DNA of 64,000 nucleotides from Vreelandella salicampi (lineage in GTDB: Bacteria; Pseudomonadota; Gammaproteobacteria; Pseudomonadales; Halomonadaceae). The notes under the pieces are model-generated. The model did not search any database. It saw only the letters and a program-made list of their open reading frames with translations, and was not told the DNA's origin. Where the stretch lies: positions 124,001 to 188,000 of the forward strand of contig NZ_JACCDF010000001.1 of the NCBI RefSeq assembly GCF_013415105.1. Reading direction: 5' to 3'. The first letter of the stretch is position 1; the number at the start of each line of letters is the position of its first letter. Positions 25,698 through 35,408 of this stretch are shown piece by piece. The position numbers were made by a program, and so were the translations under genes.

Positions 25698-27200
25698 TTA
25701 AAACTCCCACTCAATGCCGCGCAAGGCCTGCTCACTTAAAGAGACGACGGGTACCCGGAATACCCAGTCGCACTGCTCATCATCAGTGATGACCACGTCT
25801 TGAACGTCCTGCCCGGTGATCTCAATCCCAGCTTCCCGCGCCATCCCCAGCCATAGCGCCAAGGTTTCCAGGTCATGGGTGGGCGGCAGGTGTTCGGCCA
25901 ACTCCGCCAGTGTCAGCCCACGGCCTTCTTCTGCCAGCAGCGCCAGCGTTTCGTGCACCAGGGCATCACGATCCAGGCCATCCAGGGCGTCCCAGAATTC
26001 AGCCTCGATATCCCTCAAGTCACTCGCCTGTTGGGCAAAGTCCAGCGCTTCGTCCTGTTCATTTTCCAACGCTTTGAACCGTAAGCGTTCTACCACCGAC
26101 AGGTTACCTAAGGCAAACCCCAGCGGCGGCAGCGATGACACGTCTGACCGGCGCACCTTCTGGCGCTGCCAGTCCAGCTCCTGGGCCGTATTGAGAATAT
26201 CGTTAAGCAACTGGCCAACGCGGTGGTGCTCGGCCGCCAGCCCGGTCTTGATAAACCCTTTGACGTCCTTTTCACTGCGCGCACGCGCCTGCAATACCGC
26301 CTGGCTTTCCAGTATCAGCCGCATGCGCAACAGTTTGAGATCCTGACGCTGTAACCGATTCAGCGCTTTTTCGGCGGCAGGGTGGACGAGGATAGTGCGT
26401 AGCTGCTGGCGCATCATATCCAGCGCAGCGGTCTGCCGCAGTTGCTGAAGGAAGCTGTCGAATACACGCCCTTCTGGCGTATCCAGCAACGCTTCCTGAC
26501 CATCCAGTAAACGATCCACGATATCGCCCCGATGGTACTTTTCGGACATGATCGACTGGCGCAGCTGGCGGTCAGCCTCCCGCCAGGAGTCTTCCACCCG
26601 ACGAAAGTCGGCACGCAGCCCAGTGGCAAGCGTAAAGACTTCGCGAATGCGCTCAATGGCTTGCGCCTCCGAAAGCACCGGCACGTGGCCGGCTTCGGCA
26701 TCGGCCAGCTCACCTTCCAACTGTTTGATCTTGCGACGCAGCGATGCCTTACGACTTTCTGGATTGGGGTTGAGGCCGACTTCCAGGCTTTCGATTTCAC
26801 GCTGTACCACCGACAGTCGCGAGGCGGTAGACGTCATCACGCGGTTATCCAGCGAGTCGATAAACTGGATCGCCGATGACAGCGCATCGGTGGCATACAA
26901 GCGCTGACCACGCTCAGTGACCAGGCCGCGCCGGATCCACTCGCGCAGCTCGCGCCCGGCTTGCAGGCGCGTATTGTCGGGGTCAATGGCGTATTCATCC
27001 TGCTCGGCATAACGCCCCAGCATCTGCGAGAGCGCCTCCAGGGCATCCGCCTCGGCAATACCGTCTTCGCTGAACTCAAACAGCGACGTCAGGCACCCTA
27101 GTAACAAAGGGGCGCGGGGCGATGCCAGCAACAGCCAGGCCGGGTGCTGCTTGCGGGCAGCGATATAGTGACGTGTGCGCTGCTGGGGGCTACTATCCAT
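25698..27200 (-). CDS. jetA: Wadjet kleisin subunit JetA (DUF3375, MukF-like)
   Basis: JetA is the kleisin that closes the JetC ring. The 500 residues show the DUF3375 pattern: an N-terminal winged-helix region (about 10-110), RREIESLE-type helices with a long coiled coil (about 125-190, LNPNPESRKASLRRKIKQLE), and a C-terminal winged-helix part. DUF3375 in this position defines type I Wadjet. AAGG lies five bases before the ATG. The start is only 27 nt after the leuA stop and no terminator fits in that space, so transcription from leuA into jetA is likely. Confidence 0.9.
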   Translation of the reverse strand: MDSSPQQRTRHYIAARKQHPAWLLLASPRAPLLLGCLTSLFEFSEDGIAEADALEALSQMLGRYAEQDEYAIDPDNTRLQAGRELREWIRRGLVTERGQRLYATDALSSAIQFIDSLDNRVMTSTASRLSVVQREIESLEVGLNPNPESRKASLRRKIKQLEGELADAEAGHVPVLSEAQAIERIREVFTLATGLRADFRRVEDSWREADRQLRQSIMSEKYHRGDIVDRLLDGQEALLDTPEGRVFDSFLQQLRQTAALDMMRQQLRTILVHPAAEKALNRLQRQDLKLLRMRLILESQAVLQARARSEKDVKGFIKTGLAAEHHRVGQLLNDILNTAQELDWQRQKVRRSDVSSLPPLGFALGNLSVVERLRFKALENEQDEALDFAQQASDLRDIEAEFWDALDGLDRDALVHETLALLAEEGRGLTLAELAEHLPPTHDLETLALWLGMAREAGIEITGQDVQDVVITDDEQCDWVFRVPVVSLSEQALRGIEWEF

Positions 27201-27227
27201 TGTTACCTTAGCTGGCCATATTGATGT

Positions 27228-28934
27228 CTAAACCAACGTCTCCGCCGTCACGTTCGCTGCAGGCGCTTGGGTAGAGTGATGACGATTAATAGCGCTGAGC
27301 ACGCCCTTCATGGAGGCACTGGTAATACTCTCATCGGTGCCAACGCCAAAGATAGCTTCACCATTAATGCGTACTTCCACATAGGCGATGGCTTCCGCAT
27401 CTGCACCTTGGCCGCGAGAGTGCTCGTGGTAGTCGATAATTTCCACATCGTGGCCAGCGGCCGCCAGCGCTTTAATAAACGCCGCCAACGGGCCGTTACC
27501 TTCACCTTGCAGGGTTTGGCGCTCGCCATTCTCCTCAATCACCGCTTCTAGAGTCACCTTGGGGCTATCCGGCTCGGACGAGAGGCGGTGGTTGATCAGC
27601 GCAAACGGCGAAGTCTGCTCCAGGTACTCGTCAGCAAACGCTTGGTAGATCATCTGCGAGGTGATTTCTTTGCCGGTACGGTCAGCCACTTCCTGCACGA
27701 CCTGGCTAAACTCAATGGACAGGCGGCGCGGCAGCTCAATGCCGTGCTCTTGCTCTAACAAGTAGGAAACGCCACCTTTACCCGACTGACTGTTGACTCG
27801 GATCACCGCCTCGTAGCTGCGTCCTACATCAAGCGGATCAATGGGAAGGTAGGGCACATCCCACACCGCATCAGGGTTGGCGCGGCGATCCGCCATGCCT
27901 TTTTTGATCGCATCCTGGTGGGAGCCGGAGAAGGCGGTGAACACCAAATCGCCCACGTAAGGATGGCGCGGATGCACAGGCAGCTGGTTGCAGTACTCTA
28001 CTTCTCGCATAACCGGTGTAATGTTGGAGAAATCGAGTTCCGGAGGCACGCCTTGGGTATACAGATTCATCGCCAAGGTGACGATATCCACGTTCCCCGT
28101 CCGCTCGCCATTGCCAAATAACGTGCCTTCTACCCGATCAGCGCCAGCCATCAGCGTCAGTTCTGCAGCAGCCACGCCAGTCCCGCGGTCATTGTGCGGG
28201 TGAACGCTAACGATCAGCGTATCGCGGCTTTTGACGTTTCGGCAGAACCACTCGATCTGGTCAGCATAGTTATTGGGCGTTGCCACCTCTACCGTCGCGG
28301 GCAAATTGACGATCATGCGGTTATCAACGCTCGGCGCATAGGTATCCATTACCGCTTCGACGATTTCCACGGCAAAATCCATCTCCGTGGTGGTAAAAAG
28401 CTCCGGCGAGTACTGGAACGTCCAGTTGGTTTCCGGGTTCGCATCCATCAGCTCACGAATCTGGCGTGTGGCATCCATCGCAATTTTGACACATTCGTCT
28501 TTGTTCACCTGGAAAACCACGCGGCGAAACATCGGGTCGGTGGCATTATAAACGTGAACAATCGCGTTTTTGGCGCCCTTTAGCGCTTCGAAGGTGCGCT
28601 CAATCAAGTGTGGACGCGCTTGGGTCAACACTTGAATGGTCACATCGTCGGGAATTTTGTCTTGCTCAATCAGCGCGCGCACAAAGTCAAAATCGGTTTG
28701 CGAGGCAGAAGGAAAACCCACCTCAATCTCTTTAAAACCGACGTTAACTAACAGGTCGAAAAGCCGCTGTTTGCGCTCGTGATCCATCGGATCGATCAAC
28801 GACTGATTGCCATCGCGCAGATCAACGCTGGTCCAGATCGGTGCTTTCTCGATACGACGATTTGGCCATTGGCGATCAGGCAGGTCAACGGCCACAAAGG
28901 GACGGTATTTTTGGGCGGGATCAGACAACATCAT
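27228..28934 (-). CDS. leuA: 2-isopropylmalate synthase (long form)
   Basis: LeuA condenses acetyl-CoA with 2-oxoisovalerate as the committed step of leucine synthesis. The 568 residues are the long yeast/Pseudomonas-like form: HMGL-like TIM barrel with [11 protein letters not shown] near the start and the metal-binding HPHNDRGTG, then a C-terminal LeuA_dimer regulatory domain (about 420-560) for leucine feedback. I start at the first ATG of a Met-Met pair at 28934 with AGGAGA upstream; the frame stays open through the leader but lacks homology there. A leucine attenuator precedes it. No other leu genes are in the window. Confidence 0.95.
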   Translation of the reverse strand: MMLSDPAQKYRPFVAVDLPDRQWPNRRIEKAPIWTSVDLRDGNQSLIDPMDHERKQRLFDLLVNVGFKEIEVGFPSASQTDFDFVRALIEQDKIPDDVTIQVLTQARPHLIERTFEALKGAKNAIVHVYNATDPMFRRVVFQVNKDECVKIAMDATRQIRELMDANPETNWTFQYSPELFTTTEMDFAVEIVEAVMDTYAPSVDNRMIVNLPATVEVATPNNYADQIEWFCRNVKSRDTLIVSVHPHNDRGTGVAAAELTLMAGADRVEGTLFGNGERTGNVDIVTLAMNLYTQGVPPELDFSNITPVMREVEYCNQLPVHPRHPYVGDLVFTAFSGSHQDAIKKGMADRRANPDAVWDVPYLPIDPLDVGRSYEAVIRVNSQSGKGGVSYLLEQEHGIELPRRLSIEFSQVVQEVADRTGKEITSQMIYQAFADEYLEQTSPFALINHRLSSEPDSPKVTLEAVIEENGERQTLQGEGNGPLAAFIKALAAAGHDVEIIDYHEHSRGQGADAEAIAYVEVRINGEAIFGVGTDESITSASMKGVLSAINRHHSTQAPAANVTAETLV

Positions 28935-28951
28935 AGCGGCTCTCCTGGAAC

Positions 28952-28987
28952 AAAAAACGCCCCTTTGCCGTGAACGGCCAAGGGGCG
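28952..28987 (-). terminator. Attenuator terminator before leuA
   Basis: On the minus strand CGCCCCTT-G-GCCG pairs with CGGC-A-AAGGGGCG around a UUCA tetraloop (28958-28987), and six T follow (28952-28957). It ends about 18 nt before the leuA ATG, so it can only act by conditional read-through. Confidence 0.88.
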
Positions 28988-29142
28988 CAAATAATACTCG
29001 CACAGCTTCGTGTCGCGTCAAATACACAACGGCAGCAGCACTGAGATGTTTGGGGGTAGATAACGTTTGAAACCATGACGACCTCGCAATAATAAACGCA
29101 CGACAATGCCAGAAGCATTCAGCATTGCCCGACCCTGAAATT

Positions 29143-29202
29143 TCAGAGGCGGGCGCTAAGTAGTCGTAGGTCTAGTGCGAGGTGCATCAAAGGTGTTTTC
29201 AT
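29143..29202 (-). CDS. leuL: Leucine-rich leader peptide of leuA
   Basis: The frame reads [19 protein letters not shown]: 7 of 19 residues are Leu, and three of the Leu codons are CTA, with CTA-CTT adjacent at 29163-29158. Clustered Leu codons followed by hairpins and a terminator are what a leucine attenuator needs. There is no strong ribosome site (CTAGAGAC only). The ATG lies 12 nt after the stop of the ion-channel gene. Gene symbol by analogy with enteric leu leaders. Confidence 0.82.
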   Translation of the reverse strand: MKTPLMHLALDLRLLSARL

Positions 29203-29208
29203 GTCTCT

Positions 29209-29237
29209 AGAAAATCAGTCTGGGCTCTGTTTGTCAA
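29209..29237 (-). promoter_or_regulatory. Candidate sigma-70 promoter for the leuA leader
   Basis: A perfect TTGACA (29237-29232) is followed after exactly 17 nt by TTTTCT (29214-29209), preceded by TG as in an extended -10. The -10 is weak (3 of 6). The -35 is inside the last codons of the channel gene and the spacer spans its stop codon. Transcription would begin at or next to the ATG of the leader peptide. Confidence 0.45.
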
Positions 29238-30081
29238 TGCTCTTTGGCGTTTCGTGTGTTTGTGAGGCGCTCAGTGACGCTTCCATGCGATCCAACTGGG
29301 TTTGGAGTCGGCGAATATCGTCGTGCATATTGTGGAGTTCTGCGGTATCGCCTTCGCCATTTTCTAACGCCTGCTTATCGCTCTCTTTTTGCATCACGTC
29401 CAGGACAATACCGATCATCATGTTGAGAAAAATAAAGGCGGTCAAAAAGATGAAAGTGAGGTAGTAAATCCAGCTCCACGCATACACCTCTTGCGTGGCA
29501 TACATCACGTCCGTCCAATCTTCAAACGTAGCAATACGAAATAGAGTGAGCATGGCGGTCGCGATATTGCCCCACAAAAACTCATCCACCTCAGCGAACA
29601 AGAAACTGCCGAACGCGGCGTATATATAGAAAATAATAAACATCAAAAGCGCCACATACCCCATCCGCGGGATCGACTTCACCAGCGCGACAAGCAGCAT
29701 TTGAAGCTCAGGAATCATCGATACCAAACGCAGCACACGAAAAATACGCAACAGTCGCGCCAGCAGCACCATCTCCGAGTCATCCAGAGGGATCAAGCTT
29801 GCCGTGACGATCACGAAATCAAATACGTTCCAGCCGCGCTTAAAAAAGCTTCGCAGATCACGCTCGGCCGCCATGCGGATCAATATTTCCACCAAGAAGA
29901 ACACCGTCACGCCGACATCTAAATACATCAGCCATTGTTCAAAACGTGACGTCTCTTCATAAGTTTTAGCGCCGATAACCAAGGCAGAAATCACGATAAT
30001 CGCGATCACCACCCCTTCAAAAATCTTATTGGAACGCAACGCTTCTAGGCGCGACTGCCAGGTATTGAACGGTTCACTCAT
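29215..30081 (-). CDS. Bacterial voltage-gated cation channel (NaChBac-like ion transporter)
   Basis: The 288 residues encode a single six-helix voltage-gated channel repeat that would assemble as a tetramer. S1-S3 lie at about 20-105; S4 carries arginines at every third position (LLARLLRIFRVLRLV). The pore loop contains FRIATFEDWTDVMYA, where TFEDW corresponds to the TLESW selectivity filter of NaChBac-type Na+ channels. S6 (FLTAFIFLNMMIGIVLDVM) is followed by a C-terminal coiled coil (HDDIRRLQTQLDRMEASL) typical of this family. Na+ versus Ca2+ selectivity cannot be settled from sequence. It is divergent from the Mrp antiporter operon and directly upstream of the leuA leader. Confidence 0.87.
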   Translation of the reverse strand: MSEPFNTWQSRLEALRSNKIFEGVVIAIIVISALVIGAKTYEETSRFEQWLMYLDVGVTVFFLVEILIRMAAERDLRSFFKRGWNVFDFVIVTASLIPLDDSEMVLLARLLRIFRVLRLVSMIPELQMLLVALVKSIPRMGYVALLMFIIFYIYAAFGSFLFAEVDEFLWGNIATAMLTLFRIATFEDWTDVMYATQEVYAWSWIYYLTFIFLTAFIFLNMMIGIVLDVMQKESDKQALENGEGDTAELHNMHDDIRRLQTQLDRMEASLSASQTHETPKSIDKQSPD

Positions 30082-30242
30082 GTTTTTTACGTCTCTTCTC
30101 CGGGGAACGGCGTTAAATAGCGAAATCTTCAAAATCTCTACAGAGCTGATACTCTCTTAACCTGACTGCTGTATCCTACTTCGCTGCATCGCATTTGAAA
30201 GCGGTGCAATGCGACTTTAGACATTTTCATTGGATGCCTCCC

Positions 30243-33074
30243 ATGATACTGCTGTGGATAGCCTTACTGCCTCTGCTGGGCGTTGTGGTGCCGGCGCTAC
30301 TTGGACAGCGTGAGCGCGCACTGTGCACTTGCCTGACCGCCATTGTACCTGCGATTGCCCTGCTGCTAACGCTAAGCCAAGTTCCAGCCTTGCTGGACGG
30401 CGAAACGCTGCGGTTCTCGGCCGCTTGGCTGCCTGAACTCGGGCTCGAACTTGCCTTGCGGCTTGATGGGCTCACGCTGCTCTTCAATCTGCTGATATTA
30501 GGTATTGGGCTACTCATTTTACTTTATGCCCACTTCTACTTAAGCCCTGAAGAGCCGTATGGTCGCTTCTACGCGTACTTGCTGCTATTCATGGCGTCCA
30601 TGGTCGGCATTGCGATGTCCGACAACTTGATTCTGCTTTGGCTTTTCTGGGAACTAACCAGCCTCTCCTCATTCTTGCTGATTGGCTTTTGGTCACACCT
30701 AAGCGAAGCACGCAAAGGTGCGAGGATGGCGCTCACCGTCACCGGCGCGGGTGGCCTTGCCCTGCTCGCCGGCTTTTTGCTGCTCGGCGATATCGCGGGG
30801 AGTTTCGATCTGAATGTGGTGCTGGCCAGCGGCGACGCTATTCTCGCCGACCCGCGCTACCCTGTCATGCTTGTTCTGGTACTGCTGGGGGCTTTTACCA
30901 AATCCGCGCAGTTCCCCTTTCAGTTCTGGCTGCCTCATGCCATGGCAGCGCCCACGCCTGTTTCCGCGTACCTCCATTCTGCCACCATGGTGAAAGCCGG
31001 TATTTTCTTGATGGCGCGCCTACATCCGGCCATTGCCGGCAGCGAGCTCTGGACCGTGATTGTGTCCCTGGTGGGTACTGCGACGCTTCTTTACGGGGCC
31101 TGGTTTGCCCTGTTTAAAACCGACCTTAAAGGCATTTTGGCCTTTTCCACCGTCAGCCATTTAGGGCTAATCACTGTCCTGCTCGGCATTGGCAGCCCCA
31201 TGGCGGTGGTCGCCGCGCTGTTTCATATCTTGAATCATGCCACGTTTAAAGCAGCTCTCTTTATGAGCGCGGGTATCATCGACCATGAAACGGGCACGCG
31301 CGAGCTGAAACAGCTCGGCGGCTTGAAGAAAACCATGCCCGTCACGGCCCTTTTAACCACGCTTGCCGCGGCCGCCATGGCGGGAGTGCCGCTATTTAAC
31401 GGCTTTTTGTCGAAAGAGATGTTCTTCACCGAGACGGTGGCCACGCCGGTCCTCGGCGGGCTCAGCTGGCTACTGCCCGCTTTGGCAACTCTCGGCGGTA
31501 TTTTGTCGGTTGCCTACTCGCTGCGCTTGGTTTACGCCGTCTTCTACAAGCCCGCGCGCAAAGCGCCGCCAAAAACGCCCCACGAACCGCCGCACCTGAT
31601 GCGCTTGCCGGTCGAAATTTTGGTAGTACTTTGTGTCGTTGTTGGGATATTACCCGGCCTAATGGCCACGGGCCTGCTCGATTTAGCGACTCAAGCCGTG
31701 CTCGGCGAGTCGTTTGATTTTTATCTCTCTATTTGGCATGGCGTTAATCTGCCCTTGATGATGAGCATCGCGGCGCTGGTATTCGGCACCGTTATGTACT
31801 GGCGCCACAGCGATTTACGCCAATTTACGCAAACTTTTGTCGGCGTCGATGCACGCCGTACGTTTGAGCGCGCGATCGTGGTATTGGGCTACTGGGCCGA
31901 ACGCTGTGTTGCCGTGGTCGAGGGTAACTCCCTTCAGCGCTACATGGGGCTCTTGCTATTTTCTGCCTTTGTGATGGGGGTGATCGGCCTTGCCCAAATC
32001 ACTGACCTCACCGGCACATTGGGTAATCAACCCGTAGACGCAATGGCGCTGCTCGGCGCTGGCATGCTGATATTCGGCGGCCTCGCCACCGCAGCGACGC
32101 ATCGTTATCGCTTGATATCACTGCTAATGCTATCGGTCGTTGGCCTTTTTGTCGCACTGACCTTTGCCCGCTTCTCGGCTCCCGATCTGGCGTTGACACA
32201 GCTGTCAGTGGAAGTGGTCACGATGATTTTGCTGATGCTAGCGCTCTTTTTCCTGCCGCAAAAAACCCCTCAGGAATCGAGCCCACTGCGTAACGTGCGC
32301 GATATTTTGCTCGCAAGCGCGCTTGGGCTTGTCGTGGCGAGTCTCAACTACGCGGTGTTAACCCGTGAGACGCTATCAATATCTGATTTCTTTATCGAAA
32401 ATAGCAAACCGGGTGGCGGCGGCTATAACGTCGTTAACGTGATCCTGGTCGATTTCCGCGGTTTCGATACGTTGGGTGAGATTACGGTACTGGCCCTGGC
32501 TGGCCTCGCGATATTCAAGCTACTCAACCGCTTACGGCTTTTCATTCCGCACAGTGACGGCGAAGGCCGCGTTTGGTCGCCGGATCGCTACCCGGCAATT
32601 TTGACCTCGATTTCCATGGCGCTATTGCCTTTGGCGCTGCTCGTGTCAGCGTTTATTTTCCTGCGTGGGCATAACCTGCCGGGGGGTGGCTTTATTGCCG
32701 GGCTTATCACGGCCGTGGCGCTCATTTTGCTTTACATGGCTCGTGGCGTGGAATGGGCACAAGACAGGCTAAACTTCCCCTTCCAACCCGTAGCCGTTGT
32801 CGGGGTGGCCATTGCCACGCTCACCGGGCTGGGTAGCTGGCTGTTTGGCTATCCGTTCCTAACCTCAGCGTTTAGCTACGTCACACTGCCGTTGATTGGT
32901 ACGTTCGAGCTGGCGAGCGCGCTGCTATTTGATCTTGGGGTGTATCTCGCGGTGGTCGGTGCCACGCTGATGATCCTCGCCAATCTTGGCAAGGTCACCA
33001 CGCCACACCGCCCCATGCTTGAACCATCTGAAAAAGAGGCAGACACACCCAAGCCCAATAAGGAGGCGCGCTAA
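30243..33074 (+). CDS. mrpA: Mrp Na+/H+ antiporter subunit A, fused to MrpB
   Basis: This is the large subunit of the multi-subunit Na+(Li+,K+)/H+ antiporter related to complex I NuoL. The N-terminal 500 or so residues are a proton-translocating antiporter module (conserved [17 protein letters not shown] and [15 protein letters not shown]). The C-terminal part continues with the MrpA-specific helices and then an MnhB-like domain (from about 785: [34 protein letters not shown]), so MrpB is fused. It has 943 residues from the ATG at 30243; an ATG at 30234 is equally possible because no ribosome site is clear. First gene of mrpACDEFG. Confidence 0.93.
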   Translation: MILLWIALLPLLGVVVPALLGQRERALCTCLTAIVPAIALLLTLSQVPALLDGETLRFSAAWLPELGLELALRLDGLTLLFNLLILGIGLLILLYAHFYLSPEEPYGRFYAYLLLFMASMVGIAMSDNLILLWLFWELTSLSSFLLIGFWSHLSEARKGARMALTVTGAGGLALLAGFLLLGDIAGSFDLNVVLASGDAILADPRYPVMLVLVLLGAFTKSAQFPFQFWLPHAMAAPTPVSAYLHSATMVKAGIFLMARLHPAIAGSELWTVIVSLVGTATLLYGAWFALFKTDLKGILAFSTVSHLGLITVLLGIGSPMAVVAALFHILNHATFKAALFMSAGIIDHETGTRELKQLGGLKKTMPVTALLTTLAAAAMAGVPLFNGFLSKEMFFTETVATPVLGGLSWLLPALATLGGILSVAYSLRLVYAVFYKPARKAPPKTPHEPPHLMRLPVEILVVLCVVVGILPGLMATGLLDLATQAVLGESFDFYLSIWHGVNLPLMMSIAALVFGTVMYWRHSDLRQFTQTFVGVDARRTFERAIVVLGYWAERCVAVVEGNSLQRYMGLLLFSAFVMGVIGLAQITDLTGTLGNQPVDAMALLGAGMLIFGGLATAATHRYRLISLLMLSVVGLFVALTFARFSAPDLALTQLSVEVVTMILLMLALFFLPQKTPQESSPLRNVRDILLASALGLVVASLNYAVLTRETLSISDFFIENSKPGGGGYNVVNVILVDFRGFDTLGEITVLALAGLAIFKLLNRLRLFIPHSDGEGRVWSPDRYPAILTSISMALLPLALLVSAFIFLRGHNLPGGGFIAGLITAVALILLYMARGVEWAQDRLNFPFQPVAVVGVAIATLTGLGSWLFGYPFLTSAFSYVTLPLIGTFELASALLFDLGVYLAVVGATLMILANLGKVTTPHRPMLEPSEKEADTPKPNKEAR

Positions 33075-33406
33075 TGGAAATGCTATACGCCATAACCACT
33101 GGGGTGTTAACTGCCTGCGGACTTTACCTCACCTTGCGCGGGCGCACCTTCCCCGTTGTTGTTGGCCTTACGTTACTCTCGTATGCCGTGAACCTATTTC
33201 TCTTTTCCATGGGCGGTTTAACCACCGATGGCGCCGCCCTAGCTAACCGAGATGGCCACTTTGCCGACCCCTTACCACAAGCGCTTGTGCTCACCGCCAT
33301 CGTGATTGGCTTCGCCATGACCGCCTTTGTGGTGATTTTGGCCATGCGTGCGCGCAGTGAAGCGGGCAATGACCATGTGGACGGCAAAAAGGAAATTCGC
33401 GAATGA
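33074..33406 (+). CDS. mrpC: Mrp antiporter subunit C (NuoK-like)
   Basis: The 110 residues form three membrane helices homologous to NuoK, with AITTGVLTACGLYLTLRGR at the start and DPLPQALVLTAIVIGFAMTA containing the conserved membrane-embedded region. The ATG overlaps the mrpA stop codon (TAATG). It has the order and overlap expected for the operon, and it is part of the membrane antiporter complex. Confidence 0.95.
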   Translation: MEMLYAITTGVLTACGLYLTLRGRTFPVVVGLTLLSYAVNLFLFSMGGLTTDGAALANRDGHFADPLPQALVLTAIVIGFAMTAFVVILAMRARSEAGNDHVDGKKEIRE

Positions 33407-34914
33407 CTCAACACCTTATTGTTCTCCCTGTGGTCTTACCGCTAATCGCAGGCATTTTATTGCTCTATCAACGCCAAGGTTTAGTGCGCTATAAGCGTTG
33501 GGTCAGCGTTGTTGCTACCGTGCTTTTGCTACTCGCTTCCATCGCTCTGGTCACTAAAGCGGCCGGCGGCGAGATCACCTACTATGCATTGGGTGATTGG
33601 CAACCGCCGTTTGGCATTGCTTTGGTGCTGGATCGCTTATCCGCTTTAATGCTGCTGGTTACTTCGATTCTTGCCGTTGGGGCCGTCGTCTTTGCCTGCG
33701 CGGGTGACGACGAAAAGGGCAGCAATTTTCACGGCCTGTTTCAGTGGCAGCTAATGGGCATCAACGGTGCCTTTTTAACCGGTGATTTGTTTAACCTGTT
33801 TGTCTTTTTTGAAGTACTATTGCTGGCCTCTTACGCACTGCTGCTGCACGGCGGCGGCAAAGCCAGAATTCAAGCCAGCGTGCACTATGTTGTTTTAAAC
33901 CTAGCGGGCTCGTCGCTATTTTTGATTGCGGTAGGTATTTTGTACGGCGCTACTGGTACGCTCAATATGGCGGATATGGCTCAGCGTATAGGCGATCTAC
34001 CTGCCGAGCGTGAGGGGCTCGTCACAGCGGGCGCATTGATGCTGCTGGTTGTCTTTGGTTTGAAAGCCGCCATTTTACCGCTCTATTTCTGGCTGCCGCG
34101 CGCCTACGCATCAGCCCCTGCACCAGTGGCAGCCCTGTTTGCGGTCATGACAAAAGTCGGCATTTACGCTATTTTGCGCGTCTACTCGCTAATTTTCAGC
34201 GATCAAGCGGGGAGTCTCTCCGCACTAGAGCAGCCGTGGGTGTGGTGGTTTGGGCTGGCAACCCTTGCCATTGCCGGCGTAAGCGTCCTCGCCGCGCGAG
34301 ATTTGCGCTTGTTGGTGGCGTATCTTGTCTTGGTCTCGGTGGGCACCCTACTCGTTGGTATCGGCATGCGAACGCCGCAAGCGGTATCAGCACTGCTCTA
34401 TTATCTGATCCATACCACGCTGATTACCGGTGCCCTCTTTCTGCTCGCGGAGATGATCGGCCAGCAGCGGGGTAAAACGAGCACTCGCTTAGTACGTGGA
34501 CGCCCGATGATACAAGGCGCCGGGCTAGCGCTTATGTTCTTCGTCGGCGCCATTGCGGTGGCAGGCGTTCCGCCGTTTTCCGGCGCTCTGGGTAAAGCGT
34601 TAATGCTCAATGCCGCCGAGGGAGATCAGCGCTTATGGCTCTGGCCACTGGTGTTGCTGTCCAGTTTGGCCGCGTTGATTGCCCTTTCCCGCGCAGGCTC
34701 AACGCTTTTTTGGCGCAGTCATCGCGGTAACGCAAGCGGCAAGGTACTCCCACGCCAGCAATGGTTTGCGGTGATTTGGCTAATGAGTGCAGCGCCACTG
34801 ATGGTTATTTTTGCCGGGCCAGTGAGTGAATACACTCAAGCCACTGCCGCTCAGCTTGCCGACCCGCAGCCACTGATTCAAACGCTGTTGCATGACGCAG
34901 GAGATACCCCATGA
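33403..34914 (+). CDS. mrpD: Mrp antiporter subunit D (NuoN/M-like)
   Basis: MrpD is the second proton-pumping-type subunit. The 503 residues span about 14 helices with the antiporter-family core GLFQWQLMGINGAFLTGDLFNLFVFFE (conserved Glu in FVFFEV), LPLYFWLPRAYASAPAPVAALF and a C-terminal PFSGALGKALML segment. It overlaps mrpC and mrpE by 4 nt each (ATGA), indicating coupled translation. Confidence 0.95.
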   Translation: MTQHLIVLPVVLPLIAGILLLYQRQGLVRYKRWVSVVATVLLLLASIALVTKAAGGEITYYALGDWQPPFGIALVLDRLSALMLLVTSILAVGAVVFACAGDDEKGSNFHGLFQWQLMGINGAFLTGDLFNLFVFFEVLLLASYALLLHGGGKARIQASVHYVVLNLAGSSLFLIAVGILYGATGTLNMADMAQRIGDLPAEREGLVTAGALMLLVVFGLKAAILPLYFWLPRAYASAPAPVAALFAVMTKVGIYAILRVYSLIFSDQAGSLSALEQPWVWWFGLATLAIAGVSVLAARDLRLLVAYLVLVSVGTLLVGIGMRTPQAVSALLYYLIHTTLITGALFLLAEMIGQQRGKTSTRLVRGRPMIQGAGLALMFFVGAIAVAGVPPFSGALGKALMLNAAEGDQRLWLWPLVLLSSLAALIALSRAGSTLFWRSHRGNASGKVLPRQQWFAVIWLMSAAPLMVIFAGPVSEYTQATAAQLADPQPLIQTLLHDAGDTP

Positions 34915-35408
34915 TTGCCTCGCGCCCGTGGTTACCTACGCCGGTTTTATCCCTGTTGCTGCTTTTCGTTTGGCTGCTTTTAGTCCGCAGTACGGCGTTT
35001 GGCCAAATCGTACTCGGCGGTGCGCTGGCGATTGCGATCCCCCTTCTCACTCACCGTTTTTGGGATGCGAGACCTCACATTCGCAAGCCGTTATTGCTGC
35101 TGCGTTTTGCTCTACGCGTCCTCAAAGATATTGTGGTTGCCAATTTTGAAGTCGCTTACTTAATCGCCAATCCGTGGCGCAAACTACGCCCGCACTTTAT
35201 TGAGTACCCGCTGATGGTGGAGGATCGTTTCACGATCACGCTACTGGCCAGCACCATCAGCCTAACGCCGGGCACCGTGTCGGCCAACTTGCGCATGGAC
35301 GGTAAATCGCTTCTGATTCATGCCCTTGATGTGGACGACGAAGAGACGCTGATCCAGCATATCCGTCAGCGCTATGAGCAACCGCTGAAGGAGATTTACG
35401 AATGCTGA
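34911..35408 (+). CDS. mrpE: Mrp antiporter subunit E
   Basis: MrpE is the MNHE-family subunit with two or three N-terminal helices and a cytoplasmic domain. The 165 residues contain VVANFEVAYLIANP and the family signature FTITLLASTISLTPGTVSANL, then a short acidic end. It overlaps mrpD by 4 nt and mrpF by 7 nt. It is needed for full antiporter activity in the described Mrp systems. Confidence 0.95.
   Translation: MIASRPWLPTPVLSLLLLFVWLLLVRSTAFGQIVLGGALAIAIPLLTHRFWDARPHIRKPLLLLRFALRVLKDIVVANFEVAYLIANPWRKLRPHFIEYPLMVEDRFTITLLASTISLTPGTVSANLRMDGKSLLIHALDVDDEETLIQHIRQRYEQPLKEIYEC

Larger units (their letters stand above)
28952..29202 (-). promoter_or_regulatory. Leucine attenuator leader of leuA
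   Basis: The leader holds, in order, a Leu-rich leader peptide (29143-29202), a hairpin formed by GCCCG...CGGGC with the 12-bp palindrome CTGAAATTTCAG inside it (29127-29154), a second hairpin CAATGC/GCATTG (29104-29127) and the terminator (28952-28987). The first hairpin begins only a few bases after the last paired Leu codons, where a stalled ribosome would cover it. This is the layout of ribosome-mediated attenuation. I recall a motif named leuA-Halomonas from RNA-motif surveys that may be this element, but I cannot confirm it. Which segments form the antiterminator needs folding. Confidence 0.82.

Noticed and set aside
25816-26346. A 176-codon open frame antisense to jetA, and similar long antisense frames elsewhere.
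   Set aside because: They mirror GC-biased codon usage of the real genes, have no recognisable domain and lack ribosome sites.
28921-29076. A 51-residue minus-strand frame (MVSNVIYPQ...) with a Cys-rich run and a GAGG ribosome site, crossing the leuA terminator.
   Set aside because: It reads through the terminator and into leuA, has no codons linked to leucine, and the upstream 19-residue Leu-rich frame fits an attenuator far better. Overlap with the hairpins explains its composition.
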